Source of the DNA: Clostridiales bacterium
Lineage (GTDB): Bacteria > Bacillota > Clostridia > Saccharofermentanales > Saccharofermentanaceae
Reading direction: 5' to 3'
Length of the DNA stretch: 64,000 nucleotides
Assembly (NCBI GenBank): GCA_017561715.1
Contig: JAFZBN010000016.1
Span: forward strand, 1 to 64,000
The notes beneath the pieces were generated by a model. That model was not told the origin of the DNA. It did no database searches and worked only from the letters and a program-made list of their open reading frames with translations. The position numbers and the translations under genes are program-made. Shown here piece by piece: positions 1-8,573 of this stretch (position 1 is its first letter; each line of letters begins with the position of its first letter).

Positions 1-372
1 CGGAGCGGAGATAACAACCTTCTTAGCACCAGCATTGATGTGAGCCTGTGCCTTTTCCTTAGATGTGTAGAAACCGGAGCACTCGAGAACTACGTCAACA
101 CCGAGCTCGCCCCAAGGACAATTGTTAGCATCCGGCTCTTTGTAGATCTTCAGTGTCTTACCGTCAACTGTGATGGAATCTTCACCAGCGGAAACGGTAT
201 CCTTCAGAGCGTAGGAACCCTGAGCGGAGTCATACTTCAGAAGATGAGCAAGCATCTTCGGGGATGTGAGGTCGTTGATAGCAACTACTTCGTAACCATC
301 AGCACCAAACATCTGACGGAAAGCGAGACGGCCGATACGACCAAAACCATTGATTGCAACTTTAACTGCCAT
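1..372 (-). CDS. gap: Glyceraldehyde-3-phosphate dehydrogenase, N-terminal part (gene runs off the left edge)
   Basis: This is the first 124 codons of a type I GAPDH, which oxidises glyceraldehyde-3-phosphate to 1,3-bisphosphoglycerate with NAD+ in cytoplasmic glycolysis. The protein opens with [16 protein letters not shown], the diagnostic NAD-binding Rossmann start of the family, and continues through [17 protein letters not shown] and the VLECSGFYT segment that precedes the catalytic Cys region. The catalytic cysteine and the C-terminal domain lie beyond position 1. The ATG at 372 is preceded by a strong AGGAGG about 8 nt upstream, and a good sigma-A-type promoter lies at 445-473. The pattern of favoured codons suits a highly expressed gene. 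Identification is secure; only the 3' extent is unknown. Confidence 0.96.
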   Translation of the reverse strand, partial: MAVKVAINGFGRIGRLAFRQMFGADGYEVVAINDLTSPKMLAHLLKYDSAQGSYALKDTVSAGEDSITVDGKTLKIYKEPDANNCPWGELGVDVVLECSGFYTSKEKAQAHINAGAKKVVISAP

Positions 373-444
373 GTTAAAATCCTCCTATATTTTCCCCAAA
401 CGGGGATTGTTAATGAGATTGTGCACAAGAATCGCACCGATAAA

Positions 445-473
445 ATTCTACAACAGAATCGGTTTTATTACAA
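445..473 (-). promoter_or_regulatory. Sigma-A-type promoter of gap
   Basis: Read on the minus strand there is a -35 TTGTAA (468-473), a 17-nt spacer and a -10 TAGAAT (445-450, 5 of 6 matches to consensus). This leaves a leader of about 65 nt before the gap ATG. The leader contains a short GC hairpin (TCCCC/GGGGA, near 395-408) just upstream of the ribosome binding site. Confidence 0.6.
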
Positions 474-592
474 TCAAATTTCATGGTGAAAACGTCAAAA
501 ATGAAGTTTTTCTTCCGTTTTCCTGCAAAAATCAAATGAAATGATTTTCATTAGGAAATCTGGACACCCTGTCCGTCCGAAAAGAGACAGGA

Positions 593-1972
593 TCACTCAT
601 CTCGGGTGATGTTTTTGACCCACTTGTACTTCTTGTAGTGGATATACACGGCCGGGATCTTCACGAACTCGTCAAGCGTAAGGATCGCCGCGACCGCGAT
701 GACCGGGAGTTTCCAGACGAAAGCCGCGAGCATGCCGAGCGGAACGACCACGCACCAGAGCGTGATGCAGTCGCAGATCATGCCGAACTTCGTATCGCCG
801 CCCGCCGGGAAGATACCGCCGATAACGGTCGAATTCAGGGAGTTACCGATGATGTAGTACGCGCCGAGCAGGAGCATCCACTTCAAATATCCGTGCGCCA
901 CAGGTGACATATCCGTCGGGATCATGAGAGCCAGAGGCGTCAGACCGACGATGACAAGGCCCGAAACGACGCCGATCGCAAGGGAGAGTCGGACGAAGCG
1001 GCCGCCGGCCTTCTTCGCCATTTGAAGTTCGCCCGCGCCCAGCATCTTTCCGATGATGATCGAAGCTCCCGTCGCCATGGCCCAGCAGACCGAAGCGATC
1101 ATGTTGCGGACGATGCCCGCGATGGAGTTGGCTGCCGTCGCGTCTGTTCCGAGGTGACCCATGATGACCGAATACATCGTCATACCGCCGCCCCAGCCGA
1201 ACTGGTTGATCATGACAGGAAGCGAGTATTTCCAAAAATCGCTGTGGATGAACTTCTTGGCAAGTTTCACAAGTTTTCGGAATCGGAGTTTCACGCAGTC
1301 GGTCCGTAAAACCGCGGCCGCGACGAGCACGAGTTCCAGGAAACGTGAGATGACCGTCGCCATCGCGGCGCCCTCGATGCCCATCTTCGGGAAAGGTCCC
1401 ATACCGAAGATCAAAAGCGCGTTGAGTCCGATGTTCACGACGACTCCGACCGAGGAGATGATCGTACTGAGCATGGTCTTTTCGCAGATCTTCATAAAGC
1501 AAAGATACGAATCGACAAAGCCCATGACGAAGTATCCGACGGCCACGACGCGAAGGTATTTCACACCGCCATCGATCAGCTCCGGATCACTTGTGAAAAC
1601 CCTCATCAGCACCTGCGGGCAGATCAGGGACGCCAGCGTAAACAGGAAACCGATCAGAAGGGTATAACGCATCGTCACGGCGAGAACGTCCTCGAGCGTG
1701 GTGTATTCCTTTTTGCCCCAGTACTGGGCGCCGAGCACCATCGCGCCGGTCAAAAAGGTGTTGATGAAAAGATAGTAGACAAAGGCTACCTGTCCCGCGA
1801 GCGAGACGGCAGAAAGCGACGTCTGGTCGAGGAATCCGAGCATGAACGCGTCGGACGCCGTGACAAGCGACGCCATAAAGTATTGGAATATGATCGGAGC
1901 AACAAGGACAAGCAGGGCCTTGTAAAACGCCTTGCGGTCGTTGAGATCCGGAAAAGCTTTTTCGTTTCTCAT
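593..1972 (-). CDS. MATE family efflux transporter
   Basis: A 459-residue polytopic inner-membrane protein of the multidrug and toxic compound extrusion superfamily (DinF/NorM-like), expected to export cationic drugs or metabolites using a Na+ or H+ gradient. Twelve hydrophobic segments are apparent. Family-typical stretches include the N-terminal ASLVTASDAFMLGFL and SLAGQVAFVY and, in the second half, SLPVMINQFGWGGG and IAGIVRNMIASVCWA, which mark the internal two-fold repeat. The length matches the family norm (about 440-470). The ribosome binding site before the ATG at 1972 is weak. The gene lies about 105 nt downstream of the MBL-fold gene on the same strand, and a GC-rich hairpin (AAGCGCCG/CGGCGCTT, near 2037-2056) separates them. 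The substrate cannot be inferred. Confidence 0.9.
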   Translation of the reverse strand: MRNEKAFPDLNDRKAFYKALLVLVAPIIFQYFMASLVTASDAFMLGFLDQTSLSAVSLAGQVAFVYYLFINTFLTGAMVLGAQYWGKKEYTTLEDVLAVTMRYTLLIGFLFTLASLICPQVLMRVFTSDPELIDGGVKYLRVVAVGYFVMGFVDSYLCFMKICEKTMLSTIISSVGVVVNIGLNALLIFGMGPFPKMGIEGAAMATVISRFLELVLVAAAVLRTDCVKLRFRKLVKLAKKFIHSDFWKYSLPVMINQFGWGGGMTMYSVIMGHLGTDATAANSIAGIVRNMIASVCWAMATGASIIIGKMLGAGELQMAKKAGGRFVRLSLAIGVVSGLVIVGLTPLALMIPTDMSPVAHGYLKWMLLLGAYYIIGNSLNSTVIGGIFPAGGDTKFGMICDCITLWCVVVPLGMLAAFVWKLPVIAVAAILTLDEFVKIPAVYIHYKKYKWVKNITRDE

Positions 1973-2077
1973 AAGTGTATGTGCGGGTCTTCCCGCTTCT
2001 CTTTCAATGATTTTGTTTCGGGTCCTTCGGGGTTTCGAAGCGCCGCATCGGCGCTTTTCCCGATGGAAAAGGCCGGT

Positions 2078-2722
2078 TCAGCCGAGTTTAAGAACGACCT
2101 GGGTCTCCGGTGAATTTGCTTTTACTTTTTCGGCAAAAGCACCGCCGCAGGATCTGTCGCCTACCGGGTCGCCGTAGTGCGTCGGGACGGCATACTTCGG
2201 CTTAAGGATTCCCGTAAATTCAGCCGCTTCATCCGGATCCATCGTATATTTGCCGCCGCACGGAACCAGGAGCACGTCGCAACTTACGCCCTTTCCTTCT
2301 TCCGTGATGTCCATATCGCCGCAGACATAGTAGCGCAGCCCGCCGAGTGTCACCACATATCCGACCCAGCCGTTGGCCTTCGGATGGAACTGCTTCCCCG
2401 GGTTATAGGAAGCGATTGCCTCGACAGAAATGCCGAGAACTTCGATCGAATCGCCGGGTGCAACGACCACGATCCGCTCATCTGAAACGGAGAAGGTGTT
2501 CCGGATCAGTGCCGCCGTGGATGCCGGCGCGACGAAGACGGTGTCCGCCTTCATGACTTTTGCTACATCTTCGGGAGAGAAATGATCGTAGTGATCATGG
2601 GTCACGAAGATGATGTCCGCGTCGTTAGAGCTTTCGGCTACGCGAAAAGGATCGAAGTAGATCGTCTTTCCGTCTTCGATTCGGATGCTGCTATGGAGAT
2701 TGATCGTGACCTGCTCGAGCAT
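2078..2722 (-). CDS. MBL-fold metal-dependent hydrolase (UlaG-like)
   Basis: A 214-residue cytoplasmic metallo-beta-lactamase-fold protein. The signature THDHYDHFS near residues 41-49 supplies the metal-binding His/Asp cluster (HxHxDH), and further likely ligands are in VCGDMD (about 135) and PTHYGD (about 182). It most resembles the short UlaG-like or YtkL-like hydrolases of unknown substrate. The reading frame could begin at a GTG five codons earlier (2737), but that GTG is part of the GTGAGGG ribosome binding site, so the ATG at 2722 is preferred. The specific reaction is unknown. Confidence 0.85.
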   Translation of the reverse strand: MLEQVTINLHSSIRIEDGKTIYFDPFRVAESSNDADIIFVTHDHYDHFSPEDVAKVMKADTVFVAPASTAALIRNTFSVSDERIVVVAPGDSIEVLGISVEAIASYNPGKQFHPKANGWVGYVVTLGGLRYYVCGDMDITEEGKGVSCDVLLVPCGGKYTMDPDEAAEFTGILKPKYAVPTHYGDPVGDRSCGGAFAEKVKANSPETQVVLKLG

Positions 2723-2839
2723 TTCTTTTTCCCTCACTTTGTAGTTTTTTTACATTTTGATTATATCACTCCATCGCCTTCCGGAACGTGATAATCTTAT
2801 ATCATAGGTAAATAGAATTTATCGTTAGGAGGTTGTAAT

Positions 2840-3562
2840 ATGGATTCTTTAAGAAAGTATTTGGCTGAGATCATCGGTACTTTCGTACTGGTATTCTTCG
2901 GCTGCGGAACCGCGATCGTAGTTGGCTGCAGTGGCTTTGGTGATGCAGCTTATCTTCTGACAGCTCTGGCTTTCGGTCTTGTTATCGTAGCGATGGCTTA
3001 CTCCATCGGCAACATTTCCGGCTGCCACATCAACCCGGCCGTTTCCCTGGCAATGTTCGTCAACAAGAAGATGTCCCTTCAGGACATGCTCCTTTACTGG
3101 TGCTCCCAGGTTGTCGGCGCTTGCGCAGGTGCTGTCCTGCTGAGAGTATTCTTCGATCCGGAACTTTCCGGCTTTGGTACAAACGGTCTTTTCGAAGACA
3201 ACATCGCTAAGTCCTTCGTTATCGAGGGCGTTCTGACATTCGTCTTCATCCTCGCGATCCTGGGTGTTACATCGAAGATCGAGAACAGCAATATCGCAGG
3301 TCTCGTTATCGGTCTGACACTGACTCTGGTCCACATCCTCGGCATCGGTTTCACGGGAACATCCGTTAACCCTGCAAGATCTATCGGACCTGCTCTCTTC
3401 AAGGGTGGCGAAGCACTTGAGAACGTTTGGGTATTCATCGTAGCTCCGCTCTTCGGCGCGGCGTTTGCGGCGATCATCTACCGTTTCCTCGATCCGGCTT
3501 CCGTTAAGACAGAAGCTCCGAAAAAGGTAGAGGAAAAGAAGGAAGAGGCTAAGGCTGAATAA
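2840..3562 (+). CDS. aqpZ: Aquaporin Z-type water channel (MIP family)
   Basis: A 240-residue inner-membrane channel with six transmembrane helices and two half-helices carrying the paired NPA motifs: CHINPAVS (about residue 62) and TSVNPARS (about 180). The aromatic/arginine filter looks like the water-selective AqpZ type rather than GlpF: a Phe in ALAFGL of helix 2, a His in LTLVHIL of helix 5 and the Arg after the second NPA. The last 20 residues form a charged Lys/Glu-rich cytoplasmic tail that is not usual for AqpZ. ATG 2840 has a good TAGGAGG 7 nt upstream. It stands alone on the plus strand, convergent with the GGDEF/EAL gene, whose stop lies 5 nt away. Confidence 0.88.
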   Translation: MDSLRKYLAEIIGTFVLVFFGCGTAIVVGCSGFGDAAYLLTALAFGLVIVAMAYSIGNISGCHINPAVSLAMFVNKKMSLQDMLLYWCSQVVGACAGAVLLRVFFDPELSGFGTNGLFEDNIAKSFVIEGVLTFVFILAILGVTSKIENSNIAGLVIGLTLTLVHILGIGFTGTSVNPARSIGPALFKGGEALENVWVFIVAPLFGAAFAAIIYRFLDPASVKTEAPKKVEEKKEEAKAE

Positions 3563-3567
3563 TTCTT

Positions 3568-5649
3568 TTATTCAGTGACAACAATGAAATTATCCCTTCC
3601 GGGCTTTTTGGGTGTCTGTGCATTATTCTTACGAATAAATGCCAGGCACCCCTTTTTGTCCATCGGACGGGCATAGTAGAAACCCTGGATGTTATCCGGG
3701 CTCGTTTCAAGGATCCACTCGATCTGCGCGGAGGTCTCCGCTCCGACGACGACCGAGAGGATCTCCATCTTCTTTAATACGTCGATCGAATTTTCAAAGA
3801 TGATCCTGGACTTCGGCGAGGTCTGGACTTCCTCCAGGACACTTCTGTCCATCTTGACCATGGAGAAAGGAAGCACCGCGAGGCGTCCGATATCTCCCGT
3901 TCCGAGTCCCATGTTATCCAGGCAGAATCCGAATCCCAGATTCGCAAGCTCGGTCAGGTTTTCGAGCATCAGTATGATCGATGTCATAAGCGCGGGTTCC
4001 GCGATCTCGAAAACGATCTTTCTATAGGGGATGCCGTATTCATCCAGGATCGCGCAGGCTCTTTTCGGGAAGGCGGAACTGGCCATCTCGGTCACGGAAA
4101 TGTTGACGCTTACGAATTCGACATTCGTATCTTCCGCATCCTTCAAAAACTCGCAGGCTTTTCTTAAAACAAATTCATCGATCTGCGTGACGAGTCCTCT
4201 TTTTTCCGCGATCGGAATGAACTCGGACGGCGGTACGTCGCCCCACTCTTCATGCGTAAATCTAGCCAGTGCCTCGACCTTGTCGTAGCGGCCTGTCGCG
4301 ATGTTGTAAACGGGCTGGAAACGCACATCCAGCGTTTCCGCTTCCAGTGCTTTTTCCAAAGAAGTTTCCATAAGGATGAGCCGCTCGATCTTGCCGAGTT
4401 CTCTTTCGCTGACGGTAACGGTGTCGCCCTTCGGGACCGCGGGGAGCACGAGTTCGACGACCTTATAGAGGTCCGATCCCGATGCAAAAGAACCTGTCTC
4501 GGGCATCTCCGCGACGGTGAGCATGAGGTTGATCTCCAGACCTCTTATGTGCCAAGGTTCCTCAAACCGTTCGTGCAGGGTCGAAAGGATCTTCTCGTGC
4601 GTCGCTTCGCTTGTGGAAACGACCGCGAACTGGTTACTCATAAGGCGGAATGCCCACGCCGAAGGAAGCGTCCTTTCGAGGCGGCGGGCGTCGCCGATGG
4701 CTTTTTCCGTGCTCTCGGAAGACGACGCGGAAGTGCCTTCGTAGAGCTTGATGTTCTTTCTAAGGCGCGATCTCTCGCTGAGATCCGGCGAGAACGTCGA
4801 GATGAAATCGGCAATGCTCTTCAGCGTCAAGCTGCCGATGGTGTATCCGAAGATCGAGTTGATGCGGCGGATGTTCTCGACTTTCATGACGATGACGTAG
4901 TAGCGGGCTTCTCGGGAGATCAGCTCATCGGTGTAGGTCATCATGGCGTCGAGGTTAAGAAGGCCCGTCAGATGGTCGATCAGGGACTCGGGCTTCGTCA
5001 GCGACAGGCAGGCGATCAGCATCGCCGTCGAGATCGCGACGGACGAGACGTTTCTGTCCGGGCGGATCAGGTCGATCAGCACGCTGGTCAGTCCGAGAAA
5101 CGAAAACGAAAGCACGATCGGGAACGAATGCCCCTCGAAAAGGGACTTTCTGATAAGCGCGTAGACAGCGGCGAATATCGCCGATACGGCGGTCACGACC
5201 GAAAGGAAAATGAAGTATTCCCCACGGTAGTAGTTTCCGTTCTCATAGTAGAAGAACAGCTTCGTCGCGGGGGTAAACAGCACGATCACGGCGACAAGCA
5301 GTGCCGGGCTCGCGATCGCGATCAAGGACCAGAAGTTTTTCGGTTTCAGTTCTTTCGTGATCGAAACGGCATAGTAGCTCATCAGGACCGGGAACGAAAG
5401 GCGAATCAGATAGAAAAGCACCAGGACAAAGGTCCCGAGGACTTCAGGAACATCCTGTGAATTGTTTACGACGAGTGCGGAAAAGAACTCGAAGATGACG
5501 TCCGCGCACGACAGGATGATCGCCGCGGTGAACATGCGGTTTCTCTGAACAGGGAGCTGGCGCTTGCTGAAAAAGTACATGATGAGCACACCCAGAGGCA
5601 GTGCCGCGCAGATCGGAAATATATATGAAATTGTCAGTAGTTCATTCAT
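3568..5649 (-). CDS. 7TM membrane protein with degenerate GGDEF and EAL domains
   Basis: A 693-residue signalling protein. About seven hydrophobic helices occupy residues 1-215, followed by a GGDEF-type domain (from HLTGLLNLDAM) and a C-terminal EAL domain. The GGDEF site has become SNQFAVV, so cyclase activity is unlikely. In the EAL domain the VEALARF Glu, VNIS Asn, FEIAEP Glu and MDRS Asp are retained, but the metal-binding DDFGTG motif reads LDNMGLG, losing the second Asp. It is therefore either a weak c-di-GMP phosphodiesterase or a c-di-GMP receptor. The membrane half resembles 7TM sensor modules of bacterial kinases. It is a single gene, convergent with aqpZ and divergent from the Mbeg1-like gene. 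Confidence 0.82.
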   Translation of the reverse strand: MNELLTISYIFPICAALPLGVLIMYFFSKRQLPVQRNRMFTAAIILSCADVIFEFFSALVVNNSQDVPEVLGTFVLVLFYLIRLSFPVLMSYYAVSITKELKPKNFWSLIAIASPALLVAVIVLFTPATKLFFYYENGNYYRGEYFIFLSVVTAVSAIFAAVYALIRKSLFEGHSFPIVLSFSFLGLTSVLIDLIRPDRNVSSVAISTAMLIACLSLTKPESLIDHLTGLLNLDAMMTYTDELISREARYYVIVMKVENIRRINSIFGYTIGSLTLKSIADFISTFSPDLSERSRLRKNIKLYEGTSASSSESTEKAIGDARRLERTLPSAWAFRLMSNQFAVVSTSEATHEKILSTLHERFEEPWHIRGLEINLMLTVAEMPETGSFASGSDLYKVVELVLPAVPKGDTVTVSERELGKIERLILMETSLEKALEAETLDVRFQPVYNIATGRYDKVEALARFTHEEWGDVPPSEFIPIAEKRGLVTQIDEFVLRKACEFLKDAEDTNVEFVSVNISVTEMASSAFPKRACAILDEYGIPYRKIVFEIAEPALMTSIILMLENLTELANLGFGFCLDNMGLGTGDIGRLAVLPFSMVKMDRSVLEEVQTSPKSRIIFENSIDVLKKMEILSVVVGAETSAQIEWILETSPDNIQGFYYARPMDKKGCLAFIRKNNAQTPKKPGRDNFIVVTE

Positions 5650-5737
5650 GAACCGATCCGTCCTTTTCCCTGTTGATGTCCCTAAAGAACACCTCTATTT
5701 TACCCGATGATCAAGCGAATTTCTATTCCAATCGTAG

Positions 5738-5743
5738 TATAAT
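5738..5743 (+). promoter_or_regulatory. Probable -10 box for the Mbeg1-like gene
   Basis: A perfect TATAAT lies in the 183-bp divergent intergenic region. No convincing -35 hexamer is found at 16-18 nt upstream (GCGAAT at 17), so an activator may be needed or the box may be fortuitous. The predicted leader (about 85 nt) carries the inverted motif pair at 5768-5793. Confidence 0.4.
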
Positions 5744-5767
5744 GAGAAAGGAAACAAAGGAAGCACA

Positions 5768-5793
5768 AGTGCTTTTCGCGCGGGAAAACCACT
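5768..5793. repeat. Imperfect palindrome built from two AGTGCTTTTC motifs
   Basis: AGTGCTTTTC and, inverted after a 6-nt loop, GAAAACCACT (one mismatch). It is one of several intergenic hairpins made from the over-represented GAAAAGCAC motif. It sits in the leader of the Mbeg1-like gene, inside a larger pairing of GGAAGC (about 5757) with GCTTCC (about 5813). Confidence 0.5.
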
Positions 5794-5832
5794 GCGAAAA
5801 GGGGCTTGCGAGGCTTCCTCGGAGGTAAGGAA

Positions 5833-6936
5833 TTGAGTACGATACTGGATTATGTCAAGAGCGAGGAACGCTCCTTTTCGAAGTTCCCGTTCAACCATAT
5901 CGACGCGCTCGTTTTTGCCGAGGCGACGTATTTTCAGTGGGAGTACCTGCTGCACAACATCTGGACGCGCGAGTGGCCGTACCAGATCTCTGATTCCATG
6001 CTCTTTTCCGAGATGCCGAGATCAACGGAGATGCCGCTTTTCGGCCAGTACGCCGCGGATACCGAGAACAATCTGAAGATGATCGACATCCTGCGCGTAA
6101 GCCCGCGATATAAGGATGTTTCCATCTCCCACCTTTGCGCCAGAACGAACGACAAGGAACAGATCCAGTTCGCCGCCATGTGTTTTCACCTGCCCGGAGA
6201 CATTTGTTTCGTCGCTTTCCGCGGAACGGACGGCACCCTGATCGGCTGGAAAGAAGACTTCCAGCTTTCGTATCAGTATCCGGTCCCGGCGCAGGAAGAA
6301 GCCGCGCGCTACTTGAATTTCCTGGGTCGTGAATTCTCCCCGGAAGTCCGCTTTTACATCGGCGGGCATTCCAAAGGCGGAAACCTTTCGATCTATTCCG
6401 CGACCTCATGCTCGGACTCCCTTAAGTCGAGGATCCTCGGGATCTATTCTTTCGACGGGCCGGGTTTCCACTTTAAGCTTCACGAGACGGAACAGTACAA
6501 AAAGATCGCGGATGTGGTCCATCACCTCGTGCCTGCCTCTTCTTTCGTCGGCATGCTTCTGGAGAGCGCGCCGGGCACGAAGTTCATCGAGAACAAAGCC
6601 CTGTGGCTCAAGCAGCACAGTCCTTTTACCTGGGAAGTGAAAAAGGATGATTTTTCCTATGTTCCGTCCTGGGACAAAAACGCCGGCGTTCGTATCGCCG
6701 CCGTCAACAGCTGGCTTTCCGACCAGTCCTTCGAGGACAGAGAGAGCTTTACGGAAATGCTCTACCATATCGCCACATCTTCCGGCGCGAGCAACATCTT
6801 CCGTCCCGACTCTTCCTGGGCGCTTAAGATGTCGCACATCATCGACGCGACAAAAGCTGTCGACGCGAAGTCCCGAGCACGTCTGATCGAGACACTTCGA
6901 ATGCTCGTGCTCTTTTCGATCCGTCAGAAAAAGTAA
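5833..6936 (+). CDS. Mbeg1-like alpha/beta-hydrolase (DUF2974)
   Basis: A 367-residue cytoplasmic protein with a lipase-like alpha/beta-hydrolase core. The nucleophile elbow GGHSKGGN (about residue 178) is the hallmark of the DUF2974/Mbeg1-like family, and the preceding VAFRGTDGT strand-loop resembles the oxyanion region of class 3 lipases. A likely acid and His follow in FDGPGF and VHHLVP. No substrate is established for the family. The start is set by context: a TTG at 5833 follows GGAGG with a 7-nt spacer, whereas the in-frame TTG at 5806 has no ribosome binding site. It ends at a strong bidirectional terminator shared with the flotillin operon. Confidence 0.8.
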   Translation: MSTILDYVKSEERSFSKFPFNHIDALVFAEATYFQWEYLLHNIWTREWPYQISDSMLFSEMPRSTEMPLFGQYAADTENNLKMIDILRVSPRYKDVSISHLCARTNDKEQIQFAAMCFHLPGDICFVAFRGTDGTLIGWKEDFQLSYQYPVPAQEEAARYLNFLGREFSPEVRFYIGGHSKGGNLSIYSATSCSDSLKSRILGIYSFDGPGFHFKLHETEQYKKIADVVHHLVPASSFVGMLLESAPGTKFIENKALWLKQHSPFTWEVKKDDFSYVPSWDKNAGVRIAAVNSWLSDQSFEDRESFTEMLYHIATSSGASNIFRPDSSWALKMSHIIDATKAVDAKSRARLIETLRMLVLFSIRQKK

Positions 6937-6950
6937 TTTCCAAGCAAAAA

Positions 6951-6984
6951 GAACTGCCCTTCGGCTTTCGCCTCCGGGCAGTTC
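6951..6984. terminator. Bidirectional intrinsic terminator
   Basis: Perfect 9-bp stem GAACTGCCC/GGGCAGTTC with a 16-nt loop. It is flanked by an A-run on the left and by CCTGTTT on the right, so it can serve both the plus-strand Mbeg1-like gene and the minus-strand flotillin gene. Confidence 0.8.
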
Positions 6985-7012
6985 CCTGTTTAACTTACTT
7001 TCGCCTGTTTTC

Positions 7013-8554
7013 TCAGCTCTGAACGTCTTCCTCAGCGCTTGCGCCTGCTTCAGCAACCGGAGCTTCTGTGGAAACGCTTGCGTCTGTTCCGGAAACGACC
7101 TTTGCGGTCTCACCGGCCTCAGCAGAAGCAGCTTCTTCGCCTTCCGGCTTGTCCATCTTCTTGCCGAGGAACTCCGGCAGGTTCATGCCGGCCATCTCGA
7201 AGATCTCGTTCATCGGCGGAACACTCTTCATGAGGCCCGAGATGAAGTTTGCTGTGGAGCTTTTGCCGTCGGCACCTGCGCCGCCGTTGCCGCTGTCCCA
7301 AACAGTTACCTTGTCGATCTTCAGGTCGCGGATCGCTTCTACCTGGATCTTCATGAGGTCTTCCATCTTATCGGCGAGCATGAGCATCATAGCGTTCTTG
7401 GCGTCTCCGCCTGCAGCTGCCACGATCTTCTCGAAACCTGCGGCCTGCTTCTGGAGGATCTCCTGCATACCACGAGCCTGAGCTTCCATCTTTGCGTAGA
7501 TAGCGTCAGCTTCACCGGCTGCTTTTCTTCTGATCTTCTCAGCTTCTGCCTCAGCAGCGAGCTCGACTTCTCTCTTATTGATCTCAGCCTTAACGATAAC
7601 GTCGGCTTCGAGGGTTGCTTTTTCACGAGCGGAACGGGAGAGCTCAGCTTCTTTTTCAGCAGCGTACGCTTCTTCCAATGCCTTAGCGGCCTGAACCTTC
7701 TCAGCTGCAATCGCGAGTCTCATAGCCTCAGCGGCTTTCTCACGGCGTACAGCCTCGGAATTGGCAACTTCGATCTTCGCATCGTTCTCACCGCGGATCG
7801 CCATGGAGTTTGCGGATGCAACCTGGATTCTCTGATCCTTCTGGGCGAGAGCCTCACCGATGGAACCGTCTCTTTCTTTCTCAGCAACGTTCTTCTTCGC
7901 GTCGTTGATGGCCTTAGCAGCTGCCTCTTTACCAAGAGCACTGATGTAGCCGGACTCATCGGAAATATCCGTTACGTTTACGTTGATCAGTCTCAGACCG
8001 ATCTTCTTAAGTTCTGTCTCCACGTTTCTGGATACAGCCTCGAGGAACTTATCACGGTCGGTGTTGATCTCCTCGATGTCCATCGTAGCGATGACCAGAC
8101 GGAGCTGACCGAAGATGATGTCCTTAGCGAGTTCCTGGATCTCAGAAAGCTTCAGACCAAGCAGACGCTCGGCGGCGTTCTGCATAACGCCCTGCTCTGT
8201 AGAGATACCGACTGTAAAGATAGACGGTACGTCAATACGGATGTTCTGACGGGACAGTGCGGAACGAAGGTCGACCGCAATGGAGATCGGTGTCAGGTCA
8301 AGGTATTGATAGGACTGAATGATCGGCCAAACAAACGCGGCACCACCGTGAATACACTTGGATGAGCGGGCTGATCCGTCCGAGTTCTTGCCGACTTTAC
8401 CGTAGATGACCATGATGCGGTCAGACGGGCATTTTCTGTACCTCGACAAGAAAATCAAAAACAGTGTGAATACCAGCAGAGCAACTACAGCTAAAAGGCA
8501 GATAATCTCAAATGGCATGGCAGCCAACATCACATTCATTAATTTCATTGGCAT
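7013..8554 (-). CDS. floT: Flotillin-like SPFH-domain protein
   Basis: A 513-residue membrane scaffold protein of the flotillin (YuaG/FloT) family, which organises functional membrane microdomains. An N-terminal hydrophobic hairpin (about residues 10-38) precedes an SPFH/band-7 domain (about 45-220, beginning CPSDRIMVIYG). A long Ala/Glu/Lys-rich coiled coil (about 220-400) contains the repeated EAEAEKI-type heptads typical of flotillins. The C-terminal tail is Gly/Ala/Glu-rich. The ATG at 8554 has a GGAGG 8 nt upstream. It is the last gene of an operon after the NfeD-like gene (19 nt gap), the same arrangement as yuaF-yuaG in Bacillus subtilis. Family assignment is secure; the floT symbol is by analogy. 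Confidence 0.88.
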   Translation of the reverse strand: MPMKLMNVMLAAMPFEIICLLAVVALLVFTLFLIFLSRYRKCPSDRIMVIYGKVGKNSDGSARSSKCIHGGAAFVWPIIQSYQYLDLTPISIAVDLRSALSRQNIRIDVPSIFTVGISTEQGVMQNAAERLLGLKLSEIQELAKDIIFGQLRLVIATMDIEEINTDRDKFLEAVSRNVETELKKIGLRLINVNVTDISDESGYISALGKEAAAKAINDAKKNVAEKERDGSIGEALAQKDQRIQVASANSMAIRGENDAKIEVANSEAVRREKAAEAMRLAIAAEKVQAAKALEEAYAAEKEAELSRSAREKATLEADVIVKAEINKREVELAAEAEAEKIRRKAAGEADAIYAKMEAQARGMQEILQKQAAGFEKIVAAAGGDAKNAMMLMLADKMEDLMKIQVEAIRDLKIDKVTVWDSGNGGAGADGKSSTANFISGLMKSVPPMNEIFEMAGMNLPEFLGKKMDKPEGEEAASAEAGETAKVVSGTDASVSTEAPVAEAGASAEEDVQS

Positions 8555-8573
8555 TTTCGTTTCCTCCTACTTC

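Noticed and set aside
545..592. Terminator for the MATE gene (CCTGTC/GACAGG)
   Set aside because: The stem is short with a 12-nt loop and no T-run on the minus strand, so it was not annotated.
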